Shown here: positions 25,685 through 32,283 of the stretch, piece by piece
Layout of the letters: each line of letters starts with the position of its first letter
How positions within the stretch are numbered: position 1 is the stretch's first letter
Origin: an uncultured Streptococcus sp.
Lineage (GTDB): Bacteria > Bacillota > Bacilli > Lactobacillales > Streptococcaceae
Reading direction: 5' to 3'
Length of the DNA: 64,000 bases
Assembly (NCBI GenBank): GCA_902470035.1
Contig: CABREZ010000001.1
Coordinates: 1 to 64,000 of the forward strand
Notes under the pieces: generated by a model
What the model saw: the letters and a program-made list of their open reading frames with translations, nothing else
Told to the model about the DNA's origin: nothing
Databases searched by the model: none
Translations under genes and position numbers: made by a program

Positions 25685-25761
25685 AGTAAGCGCTTTCAAT
25701 ACTTTTGAAAATTGTACCGAATCTCACATTATAACTATACCAAATAATAAAGGTTAAACAA
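25685..25761 (-). promoter_or_regulatory. bgaA promoter with cre (CcpA) site
   Basis: On the minus strand TTGTTT (25761-25756) and TATAGT (25739-25734) are 16 bp apart. Downstream, TGAAAGCGCTTACT (25698-25685) matches the cre consensus TGWAANCGNTNWCA at all but the last base. The site is about 30 bp after the expected transcription start, so CcpA would act as a roadblock when glucose is plentiful. Confidence 0.8.
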
Positions 25762-25871
25762 GGGATGTAATGGACAGTCTTTAGTTTGATCAAAAAGAAC
25801 TATAATTTGTAGAGAATAGATAATATTCTTCGTTTTTTAATTCTGAAATACTAGATTTTTAACTTGAATAG

Positions 25872-25900
25872 TTGTGAATTTATATAAGATAAGGTAGAAT
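25872..25900 (+). promoter_or_regulatory. Promoter of the COG2426 gene
   Basis: TTGTGA (25872-25877) and TAGAAT (25895-25900) are 17 bp apart and 27 bp upstream of the start codon. Confidence 0.6.
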
Positions 25901-25927
25901 GGAAAGGATGAATTGAAAGGATAACAC

Positions 25928-26398
25928 ATGAACTACATTATTACTTTTTTTATCTCCATGATTCCTCTGGTAGAACTTCGTGGAGCCGTTCCCTACGCCA
26001 TCTCTAGCGGAATTCCTCTTTGGCAAGCTCTCCTGATTGGGGTCATTGGCAACATGCTTCCTGTCCCTATTATCTTCTTTTTCGCTCGCCATATCCTAGA
26101 ATGGGGGAAAGATAAGCCTGTTATCGGGAACTTTTTCACTTGGTGTCTCAACAAAGGCCATCGTGGAGGACAAAAATTAGAAGAAGCTGCAGGGGATAAG
26201 GGAATCTTTTGGGCCCTCCTCTTGTTCGTCGGTATTCCCTTACCAGGAACTGGAGCCTGGACTGGTACCCTCGCCGCATCTATTCTGGACTGGGATTTCA
26301 AAAGGAGTGTACTTGCTGTCATGCTGGGAGTCATTCTAGCAGGGCTTATCATGGGAACCCTCTCGCTCCTCTTTGGACTCGATACCTTTGCGCATTAA
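25928..26398 (+). CDS. COG2426 small membrane exporter-like protein
   Basis: A 156-residue membrane protein. The start FFISMIPLVELRGAVPYAI and the centre FVGIPLPGTGAWTGTLAAS mark the COG2426 family, annotated as small multidrug export protein on slender evidence; the actual substrate is unknown. These two motifs are re-entrant-loop-like repeats resembling those in DedA-type proteins. AAAGGA lies 7 bases upstream of the ATG. It is a single gene, convergent with tsf across the 175-bp repeat. Confidence 0.85.
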   Translation: MNYIITFFISMIPLVELRGAVPYAISSGIPLWQALLIGVIGNMLPVPIIFFFARHILEWGKDKPVIGNFFTWCLNKGHRGGQKLEEAAGDKGIFWALLLFVGIPLPGTGAWTGTLAASILDWDFKRSVLAVMLGVILAGLIMGTLSLLFGLDTFAH

Positions 26399-26406
26399 TA
26401 CCAAAA

Positions 26407-26581
26407 GAGGCTGGGACAAAAGTCCTAGCCTCTCAATTGTCTTTGGATTATCAAGCAAGACGCAGTGGTTGAGTGGGCTCTACTACGCTGATTTCATCAG
26501 CTTTTACAGCCCTACTCAACTGTGCGGAGGTGGGACGACGAAATCGAATTCTAACGAATTACCGATTTCTGTCCCACTCTC
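26407..26581 (+). repeat. 175-bp three-hairpin repeat, copy 1
   Basis: The unit begins GAGGCTGGGACAAAAGTCC and ends CTGTCCCACTCTC. It can fold into three hairpins: GAGGCTGGGAC/GTCCTAGCCTC; a long stem from TTGAGTGGGCT to AGCCCTACTCAA with an inner GCTGAT/ATCAGC; and GTGGGAC...GAAATCG/CGATTTCTGTCCCAC. The ends are imperfect inverted repeats, as in MITEs. It lies between convergent COG2426 and tsf genes and could terminate both. It is nearly identical to three copies further on. Confidence 0.92.
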
Positions 26582-26593
26582 TTTTCTTCTTGC

Positions 26594-26621
26594 AAAAAAG
26601 AGGTTTCTATCGAAACCTCTT
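26594..26621 (-). terminator. Terminator of tsf
   Basis: A perfect 10-bp stem AAGAGGTTTC / GAAACCTCTT (26598-26607 / 26612-26621) with a 4-base loop and TTTTT on the minus strand, 11 bp after the tsf stop. Confidence 0.9.
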
Positions 26622-26632
26622 ATATTTTATTC

Positions 26633-27673
26633 TTAGTTGTTAAGAGCTGCTGCCATTGTAGCTGCAACTTCTGCTTCAAAGTCGTTTGAAGCTTTCTCGA
26701 TTCCTTCACCAACTTCAAAGCGAACGAATTCAACAACTGAAGCATTTACTGATTCAAGGTAAGCTTCCACTGTCTTGCTGTCATCCATGATGTAAACTTG
26801 TGCAAGAAGTGTGTAAGCTTGGTCAACTTTCGTATTGTCCAAGAAGAAGCGATCCATTTTACCTGGGATGATTTTATCCCAGATTTTTTCTGGTTTACCT
26901 TCAGCTGCCAATTCAGCTTTGATATCTTCTTCAGCTTGAGCGACAACTTCGTCAGTCAATTGAGCTTTAGAACCATACTTCAAGTGTGGAAGAGCTGGTT
27001 TACCAACCATTGCACGGCTTTCGTTATCTTGGTCAATGACGTGATTCAATTGTGCCAACTCATCTTTCACGAATTGCTCATCCAATTCTTTGTATGAAAG
27101 AACAGTTGGTTTCATTGCAGCGATGTGCATTGAAATTTGTTTAGCAAGTGCTTCGTCTCCACCTTCGATTACAGAGATAACACCGATACGTCCGCCGTTG
27201 TGTTGGTATGCACCGAAGTGTTGTGCATCTGTTTTTTCAAGCAAAGCAAAACGACGGAATGAGATTTTTTCTCCGATTGTAGCTGTTGCAGATACGTATG
27301 CTGCTTCAAGAGTTTCACCTGAAGGCATTGTCAAAGCAAGAGCTTCTTCGTTGTTAGCTGGTTTACCTTCAGCGATGACTTTCGCAGTTGCATTTACCAA
27401 TTCAACGAATTGAGCGTTTTTCGCAACGAAGTCAGTTTCAGCATTTACTTCAACTACTGCTGCAACGTTACCGTTCACATAAACCCCAGTCAAACCTTCA
27501 GCGGCAACACGGTCAGCTTTCTTAGCTGCCTTAGCCATACCTTTTTCGCGAAGCAATTCGATTGCTTTTTCGATGTCACCATCAACCTCAACCAAGGCTT
27601 TCTTAGCGTCCATGACACCAGCACCAGATTTTTCACGCAACTCTTTAACAAGTTTAGCTGTAATTTCTGCCAT
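26633..27673 (-). CDS. tsf: Translation elongation factor Ts
   Basis: The 346-residue protein is the nucleotide exchange factor for EF-Tu. It opens with the TS-N domain [20 protein letters not shown] and continues with [10 protein letters not shown], the EF-Tu contact, then two core subdomains and a dimerization region. Its TAGGAG site is 8 bases upstream. It follows rpsB as in nearly all bacteria, with a hairpin in the 78-bp gap. Confidence 0.98.
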   Translation of the reverse strand: MAEITAKLVKELREKSGAGVMDAKKALVEVDGDIEKAIELLREKGMAKAAKKADRVAAEGLTGVYVNGNVAAVVEVNAETDFVAKNAQFVELVNATAKVIAEGKPANNEEALALTMPSGETLEAAYVSATATIGEKISFRRFALLEKTDAQHFGAYQHNGGRIGVISVIEGGDEALAKQISMHIAAMKPTVLSYKELDEQFVKDELAQLNHVIDQDNESRAMVGKPALPHLKYGSKAQLTDEVVAQAEEDIKAELAAEGKPEKIWDKIIPGKMDRFFLDNTKVDQAYTLLAQVYIMDDSKTVEAYLESVNASVVEFVRFEVGEGIEKASNDFEAEVAATMAAALNN

Positions 27674-27700
27674 TTTGATTCTCCTATATTTTTTTAAAAA

Positions 27701-27731
27701 TAGGAGAGCCGGGCTAAGCCCCGCCCTCCTA
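27701..27731 (-). promoter_or_regulatory. Attenuator-like hairpin between rpsB and tsf
   Basis: A GC-rich stem of about 13 bp (TAGGAGGGCGGGGC paired with GCCCGGCTCTCCTA, one mismatch) is followed on the minus strand by TTTTTAAAAAAATA. It has the form of a terminator but lies inside the rpsB-tsf operon, so partial termination probably sets the ratio of S2 to EF-Ts. Confidence 0.75.
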
Positions 27732-27751
27732 GGTAATTACGATTGTGATAA

Positions 27752-28534
27752 TTAAGCGTTGTCGCCTTCTACAACTTCAACGATTTCTTCGATTGAATCT
27801 GCTTGAGTTTCAGTTGCTGCCAATTCAGCTTCAACTGATGCAACTGCATCTTCACCTTGGCGTCCTTCGATAACAGCGTCAGCCATTTTCGCAGTGATTA
27901 ATTTAACAGCACGGATAGCATCATCGTTTGCTGGGATGATTACATCGATATCGTCTGGATCAGTGTTTGTGTCGACCATCGCTACAACTGGGATACCCAA
28001 TTTCTTAGCTTCTTTAACAGCGATTTGCTCTTTGTGTGGGTCAACAACGTACATTACGTCTGGGATACGAGGCATATCTTCGATACCACCCAAGAATTTT
28101 TCAAGACGAGCGCGTTGTTTGTTAAGAAGTGCAACTTCTTTCTTAGGAAGAACGTCGAAGATTCCTTCTTCTTCCATGCGTTTGATTTCTTTCAAACGAG
28201 CGATACGTTTTTGGATTGTTCCCCAGTTAGTAAGGGTACCACCCAACCAACGGTGGTTGATGTAGTATTGACCTGAACGAACAGCTTCTTCAGCAACAGC
28301 TTCAGCAGCTTGTTTCTTAGTACCAACAAACAATACAACTGCGTCGTTTGCAGCAGCATCACGCATGAAGTCATATGCTTGGTCAGCGTATTTTACAGTT
28401 TGTTGCAAGTCGATAACGTGGATTCCGTTACGCTCAGTGAAGATGTACTTAGCCATCTTAGGGTTCCAGCGACGAGTTTGGTGACCGAAGTGTACACCAG
28501 CCTCAAGAAGTTGTTTCATTGAAATTACTGCCAT
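27752..28534 (-). CDS. rpsB: 30S ribosomal protein S2
   Basis: The 260-residue protein of the small ribosomal subunit starts [19 protein letters not shown], followed by TRRWNPKM and [12 protein letters not shown]. The C-terminal 35 residues are acidic. The ATG at 28534 has AAAGGAG upstream. An open frame extends 50 codons further but through the leader and without family support. It is transcribed from a promoter about 115 bp upstream. Confidence 0.98.
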   Translation of the reverse strand: MAVISMKQLLEAGVHFGHQTRRWNPKMAKYIFTERNGIHVIDLQQTVKYADQAYDFMRDAAANDAVVLFVGTKKQAAEAVAEEAVRSGQYYINHRWLGGTLTNWGTIQKRIARLKEIKRMEEEGIFDVLPKKEVALLNKQRARLEKFLGGIEDMPRIPDVMYVVDPHKEQIAVKEAKKLGIPVVAMVDTNTDPDDIDVIIPANDDAIRAVKLITAKMADAVIEGRQGEDAVASVEAELAATETQADSIEEIVEVVEGDNA

Positions 28535-28649
28535 GAGTAAATTCTCCTTTTTGTTTTTTTCTCCTCTCCCAGACGTCAGCTTGCAACACGACCACAAGGG
28601 CAACGGTGCCACAATGGTTCCGGGATGAGTATTTATTGCTTTACGCAAC
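28535..28649 (-). promoter_or_regulatory. Structured 5' leader of rpsB (candidate S2 autoregulation)
   Basis: The leader of about 115 bases can close a long-range helix CCCGGA / TCTGGG (one G-U pair). It encloses a hairpin around CCATTGTGG and complementary CAC/GTG-rich segments, and ends in GAGAGGAG before the coding region. Ribosomal protein operons commonly use such leaders for feedback; S2 binding here is inference. Confidence 0.5.
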
Positions 28650-28655
28650 TTTATT

Positions 28656-28684
28656 AGTATAGCAGATTTAGAAGCTTTTTGCAA
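28656..28684 (-). promoter_or_regulatory. rpsB-tsf promoter
   Basis: On the minus strand TTGCAA (28684-28679) and TATACT (28661-28656) are 17 bp apart, placing the transcription start near 28649. Confidence 0.8.
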
Positions 28685-28806
28685 GTCATTTGAGAGAAAT
28701 TCCTAGACTTTCCTGCTTTTCTTCAGGGCTCTCCCTCCTTCCTTTATGTTTTTCTGCACGATTCTCATTCTTTCCCTTTCATAAGCCTTTTGTCCGAAAT
28801 TTTTTC

Positions 28807-28835
28807 TTGACCTTATCTGATTTTTAAGATAAAAT
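28807..28835 (+). promoter_or_regulatory. tRNA-Cys promoter
   Basis: TTGACC (28807-28812) and TAAAAT (28830-28835) are 17 bp apart, 12 bp before the tRNA 5' end. Confidence 0.85.
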
Positions 28836-28847
28836 AGAATATGTTGT

Positions 28848-28918
28848 GGCGGTATAGCCAAGTGGTAAGGCACGGCTCTGCAAAAGCTTGATCGTCGGTT
28901 CAAATCCGTCTACCGCCT
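28848..28918 (+). tRNA. tRNA-Cys (anticodon GCA)
   Basis: 71 bases. The acceptor stem GGCGGTA pairs with TACCGCC. The D arm is GCCAAGTGGTAAGGC; the anticodon loop CTGCAAA holds GCA; the T arm is GTCGGTTCAAATCCGTC, with one G-U pair. The 3' CCA is not encoded. The last base T is the discriminator. It is a lone tRNA with its own promoter and terminator. Confidence 0.95.
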
Positions 28919-28937
28919 TCACAAACAAATATCAATG

Positions 28938-28960
28938 AGCCCAGCAATGGGCTTTTTTTG
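28938..28960 (+). terminator. tRNA-Cys terminator
   Basis: The stem AGCCCA / TGGGCT (28938-28943 / 28948-28953) with a GCAA loop is followed by a run of T, 20 bp after the tRNA. Confidence 0.88.
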
Positions 28961-29033
28961 ATACCATCACTTGATCGGACTGCACCATCGCTCCTTTGCG
29001 AGCGATCCTGTTCTCCACTCATGAAAGGAAAAG

Positions 29034-29759
29034 ATGATTATGAAAAAAGTTACCCTATATGCTCTCAGCATCCTCTCTTTTGCCATGCTCACCGCTTGCC
29101 AACCGGCTGCACCAGAGACTCACCAAAGAAAACCTCTTGTGAGCAGTTCTAAAAAAACTTCTAAAAGCTCAAAGAGTTCTAGAAGTTCATATTCTAAAAA
29201 GTCGAGTAGCAAAAAGGATTTTTCATCAGGCTTCGATAAGGATGATTCTTATAGCTCTTCAGATTCTAACACGCGCGAGGATACTAACTATACAATGAGC
29301 TGGATGGACCAAGGGGAAGCTCTTGAAGCTATCGGAGATATCCCCGAAATGCCAAAATGGGTTGCATTCAAAGAAATTAAAGTGGAGGCCCTCATTGGCA
29401 ATGAGAACCTTACTCCTACTTCAAAAGAAGAAATCCTCAGAAAGTTGGGATCTGCTGACACTGATACTGCTGATGATCTCTATTGGCATGGAGATAACTT
29501 TAGTATCTTGATTGGATTTAATGAAAAAAATCAAGTATCTAACAAAATTGCAACCCTGCCTAACGCTAAAAAGGTTACGAATCTCAAGGATATTCAACCT
29601 GGAATGACAGCTAAAGAAGTCGTCGAAAAACACGGCCGTCCAGAAACTGTTTTCGTCTTTGGCTACGCGACTATCTTTAGTTGGAAGGGAGAAGACGGAA
29701 AAGACTACTCAGTTGGTTTTGACAAAGAAACAGTCTTCCAAATCTCTGAGCCTGCATAA
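29034..29759 (+). CDS. Secreted lipoprotein with Ser/Lys-rich linker
   Basis: A lipoprotein of 241 residues (239 if the ATG at 29040 is used; AAAGGA suits either). The signal ends in AMLTAC. A Ser/Lys-rich linker (about 35-90) follows, then a soluble domain. The last third, with KDIQPGMTAKEVVEKHGRPE and a beta strand run, looks like the BLIP/SmpA-like fold of small lipoproteins, where GMTxxEV precedes a helix; I recall DUF4947 for similar streptococcal proteins but am not sure. It sits between tRNA-Cys and nusG as a single gene. Its leader holds a hairpin ATCGCTC/GAGCGAT (28987-29006). Confidence 0.75.
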   Translation: MIMKKVTLYALSILSFAMLTACQPAAPETHQRKPLVSSSKKTSKSSKSSRSSYSKKSSSKKDFSSGFDKDDSYSSSDSNTREDTNYTMSWMDQGEALEAIGDIPEMPKWVAFKEIKVEALIGNENLTPTSKEEILRKLGSADTDTADDLYWHGDNFSILIGFNEKNQVSNKIATLPNAKKVTNLKDIQPGMTAKEVVEKHGRPETVFVFGYATIFSWKGEDGKDYSVGFDKETVFQISEPA

Positions 29760-29780
29760 GAATCCCTTCTCAACAAACAC

Positions 29781-29841
29781 AAATCCTCCAAGACCAGCGT
29801 CTTGGAGGATTTCTTTCTATCAAGGGGAAGGCCCCTTTTTC
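29781..29841 (+). terminator. Bidirectional terminator between the lipoprotein gene and nusG
   Basis: A perfect 14-bp stem (29781-29794 / 29799-29812, AAATCCTCCAAGAC and complement) with a CAGC loop is followed by CTTTC. A second small stem AAGGGG/CCCCTT then ends in TTTTTC. The genes converge here, and the main stem serves both directions. Confidence 0.88.
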
Positions 29842-29846
29842 ATTCC

Positions 29847-30383
29847 TTACAATTCTGCAATTTGATTGAGGTTGACTTCTGCCACAGTGTCATTTCCAAA
29901 CATGGTGATAATCATTTTCACCTTGTTGTTATCGATTTCTGTGATCTTACCAGTGTAGTCTGCAAAAGCACCATCGATAATGCGTACAGTATCTCCCACC
30001 TTCACATCAATATTGAAATCTTGAACCGTTTGTCCCATCGAAATCAAGATGTTGCGGATTTCGTCTTCCAAAAGGGGAGTTGGTTTTGAACGGTTCCCGT
30101 GTGATCCAACAAATCCAGTTACGTTTGGTGTGTTCCGAACGACAAACCAAGCTTCATCGGTCATGACCATTTCTACCAAGACATAACCAGGGAAACGATT
30201 TTCTTCGATTTCTTTTGTTTTCCCGTTCTTCTCGATTTGCACAGTTTGAGTAGGGATTTCCACGCGCAAGATGTTTTCCAACATGTTATATGTTTGTGCG
30301 CGTTGAAGAAGGTTTTCCTTCACTTTGTTTTCATATCCTGAGTAGGTCTGTAGGACAAACCAGCCTTTGTCAAAACTATCCAT
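29847..30383 (-). CDS. nusG: Transcription elongation/antitermination factor NusG
   Basis: A 178-residue RNA polymerase-binding factor. The NGN domain (about 6-110) includes GWFVLQTYSGYENKV and FPGYVLVEM; the C-terminal KOW domain contains VGDTVRIIDGAFADYTG. It affects pausing and couples transcription to translation. It has its own promoter (TATAAT at 30474-30469 on the minus strand), because the upstream rpmG-secE unit ends in a terminator. Confidence 0.97.
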   Translation of the reverse strand: MDSFDKGWFVLQTYSGYENKVKENLLQRAQTYNMLENILRVEIPTQTVQIEKNGKTKEIEENRFPGYVLVEMVMTDEAWFVVRNTPNVTGFVGSHGNRSKPTPLLEDEIRNILISMGQTVQDFNIDVKVGDTVRIIDGAFADYTGKITEIDNNKVKMIITMFGNDTVAEVNLNQIAEL

Positions 30384-30529
30384 TTTTGTTTCCTTTCTTA
30401 TCTACCAGAAGGTAATCGTTTCATCACGATACTAAAAAAAGCCTTCTGGCTCTTGTTTTCCTAGCTCCATTATAACATAAAACCGAAGAAAGCAAAGAAG
30501 TTTCTCTTGTTTTTCTTTAGCAAGATAAG

Positions 30530-30555
30530 AAAAAAAGCATCCACAGGGGACGCAA
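30530..30555 (-). terminator. Terminator of rpmG-secE
   Basis: On the minus strand GCGTCC pairs with GGATGC (30553-30548 / 30543-30538, one G-U) and a run of seven T follows, 14 bp after the secE stop. Confidence 0.8.
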
Positions 30556-30568
30556 ATTTATTTCTTTT

Positions 30569-30745
30569 TTAGAACATATCGATTAGCTTCAAAATACCTT
30601 TAGCCACTACTTGGTCAAACAAATAAATCAAAGCTACAAAAAAAGCGGTATACTCAATCACGGAGATAAAGTTTTTCCATCTTTCCTTGCGATTTGGCCA
30701 AGTCGTGTTTTTTAGCAAGACAAAAATATCTTTAAAAAATTTCAC
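30569..30745 (-). CDS. secE: Preprotein translocase subunit SecE
   Basis: The 58-residue product reads from GTG 30745: KFFKDIFVLLKNTTWPNRKE, then one membrane helix YTAFFVALIYLFDQVVAKGI. The TWPNRKE motif before a single helix is diagnostic of SecE, which clamps SecY in the Sec translocon. The nearby ATG at 30750 meets a stop at once, so the GTG is the start; GGAGA lies 5 bases upstream, overlapping the rpmG stop. Confidence 0.93.
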   Translation of the reverse strand: MKFFKDIFVLLKNTTWPNRKERWKNFISVIEYTAFFVALIYLFDQVVAKGILKLIDMF

Positions 30746-30754
30746 AACATTCTC

Positions 30755-30907
30755 CTATCTGGTTTCTTTATGAATTGTATATTTGCTACAATGTTTACAA
30801 AACTTGTTAACTTCTAGACGTTTTGGTTTTGGCGTCGCACTCAACTTGATTGAGTAGTTGCGTGACCCACAAACCGTACACGCTAGACTTGCTTTTTTTA
30901 ATGCCAT
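30755..30907 (-). CDS. rpmG: 50S ribosomal protein L33, zinc-binding type
   Basis: The 50-residue protein reads [19 protein letters not shown] and ends [14 protein letters not shown]. The two CxxC pairs mark the zinc-dependent (C+) form of L33, replaced in zinc starvation by C- paralogues. The ATG at 30907 has GGAGG 4 bases upstream. It is followed by secE in the same transcript, as in other streptococci. Confidence 0.95.
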   Translation of the reverse strand: MALKKASLACTVCGSRNYSIKLSATPKPKRLEVNKFCKHCSKYTIHKETR

Positions 30908-30983
30908 AACGCCTCCATCCATACTATTATAGCAAGTTTTCTACTATTTGACAAGCTCTTCCACTCTAAGGGAGCGCATTTAT

Positions 30984-31011
30984 TTGGCTTTTCTCTATGA
31001 TTTGGTACAAT
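30984..31011 (+). promoter_or_regulatory. Promoter of the zinc metallopeptidase gene
   Basis: TTGGCT (30984-30989) and TACAAT (31006-31011) are 16 bp apart, 21 bp before the start codon. Confidence 0.6.
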
Positions 31012-31032
31012 ATAGAGGATAAAGGAGAAATT

Positions 31033-31953
31033 ATGAAAAGCGATCATCTGAAAGAAAGTAAAAACATTGAAGACCGTCGCGAGCAAAGTGGCGGGAGCTA
31101 CTCATCTGGCCACTCTGGTGGGAATTTAGGGGGTGGTATTTTACAGATCCTCCTCTCGCCTGGAAGCTTCAAGAGTAAACTAATCTTGATCCTGGTCCTC
31201 ATCTTTTTGAGTGGCGGAGCTGGATTAAGCGGGCTCTTTGACCAAGGTCAAAGTACGCAGAACTATAACTCAGGACAAGTCACGCGCCAAAGCAATACCC
31301 AGGTGAGTGACGGAGATAGCAAATTCGTCAGTCAAGTCCTTGGAACTACTGAGGATTTCTGGGGGCAAACCTTCCAAAATGAAGGCCGAACCTATCACAA
31401 GCCAACCTTGGTTTTCTATACGGGTCAAACTCGAACTGGCTGTGGTGTAGGCCAAGCATCTGCCGGCCCCTTCTACTGTCCGACAGACCAAAAGATCTAT
31501 TTGGACATCAGCTTCTACAAAGAGTTGACCACCAAATACAAAGCCAGCGGAGATTTTGCTATGGCTTATGTCATCGCTCACGAAGTCGGCCACCACATCC
31601 AAAACGAATTGGGGACTCTTCAGAGTTACCAGAAAGCCATCCGAGGGAAAAGCGAGACAGAAAAAAATGCCCTCAATATCCGTTTGGAACTTCAAGCTGA
31701 CTACTATGCGGGTATGTGGGCTCGCTACATTGAAGAACGAGGCCTCATGGAGACAGGAGATATCGAAGAAGCGCTCAATGCTGCCCATGCCGTGGGAGAT
31801 GATACCCTTCAAGAACAAGCCTATGGCTACTCCGTCCCTGATAGCTTCACCCACGGGACTTCTGAACAACGCATGCGCTGGTTCAAACGTGGTTACCAAT
31901 ACGCTGATTTTGAGCACGGAGATACCTTCAGCGTCTCTGACGAAGACTTGTAA
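31033..31953 (+). CDS. YpfJ-family neutral zinc metallopeptidase
   Basis: The 306-residue protein has a short cytoplasmic Gly/Ser-rich segment, one membrane helix (about 50-75: SKLILILVLIFLSGGAGLS) and an outside domain with the zinc motif HEVGHH (about 198-203). CGVGQASAGPFYCP also matches this family, annotated as neutral zinc metallopeptidase. The substrate is unknown. The ATG at 31033 with AAAGGAG is preferred to an in-frame start 36 bp upstream that overlaps the promoter. It is a single gene with its own terminator. Confidence 0.9.
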   Translation: MKSDHLKESKNIEDRREQSGGSYSSGHSGGNLGGGILQILLSPGSFKSKLILILVLIFLSGGAGLSGLFDQGQSTQNYNSGQVTRQSNTQVSDGDSKFVSQVLGTTEDFWGQTFQNEGRTYHKPTLVFYTGQTRTGCGVGQASAGPFYCPTDQKIYLDISFYKELTTKYKASGDFAMAYVIAHEVGHHIQNELGTLQSYQKAIRGKSETEKNALNIRLELQADYYAGMWARYIEERGLMETGDIEEALNAAHAVGDDTLQEQAYGYSVPDSFTHGTSEQRMRWFKRGYQYADFEHGDTFSVSDEDL

Positions 31954-31966
31954 CAACCCTAAAACC

Positions 31967-31998
31967 AAAAGCCTTTCAGATTATCTGAAGGCTTTTTT
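31967..31998 (+). terminator. Terminator of the metallopeptidase gene
   Basis: AAAAGCCTTTCAGA pairs with TCTGAAGGCTTTT (one-base bulge) and is followed by TTG, 14 bp after the stop. Confidence 0.88.
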
Positions 31999-32095
31999 GT
32001 TACTTTATCTACAGTTATCTATGCTTTATAATGGCCGGGAGTGTTTAATAGCTAAAGATGATTTCTATTTTATGAAATTATTCAACTTAATCTCA

Positions 32096-32230
32096 AAACT
32101 TTCCGCCGTGAGAAAAGTGCTTGAAACACTACGTTTCAAGCACTCGGGAGTTTTGAAGCCTTAGATTCAAAACTAAGTCATGGAACTTCTTCGAAGTTCG
32201 CTGACGTCCGTACTCACCTAAGGAAAGTTT
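32096..32230. repeat. Four-helix structured element (MITE or RNA-like)
   Basis: A closing helix pairs AAACTTTCC (32096-32104) with GGAAAGTTT (32222-32230), continued by GTGAG (32108-32112) with CTCAC (32213-32217). Inside are three perfect hairpins: GTGCTTGAAAC/GTTTCAAGCAC (32117-32127/32133-32143), AGTTTTGAA/TTCAAAACT (32149-32157/32166-32174) and GAACTTC/GAAGTTC (32183-32189/32193-32199). The result is a cloverleaf-like fold without tRNA features. No gene lies in 31999-32283. It may be a BOX-like mobile repeat or a structured RNA. Confidence 0.8.
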
Positions 32231-32283
32231 CTAAGAAGACTGTGAATAGCAAGAAATCTTACCATCTTTTAAAGGTCTATTTT

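Noticed and set aside
28703..28903. 66-residue minus-strand frame over tRNA-Cys
   Set aside because: It overlaps the tRNA gene and promoter and has no ribosome site or similarity to a known protein.
32096..32230. Four-helix element as a tRNA or tmRNA
   Set aside because: Loop sizes, lack of anticodon and T-arm sequence, and the absent tag reading frame rule both out.
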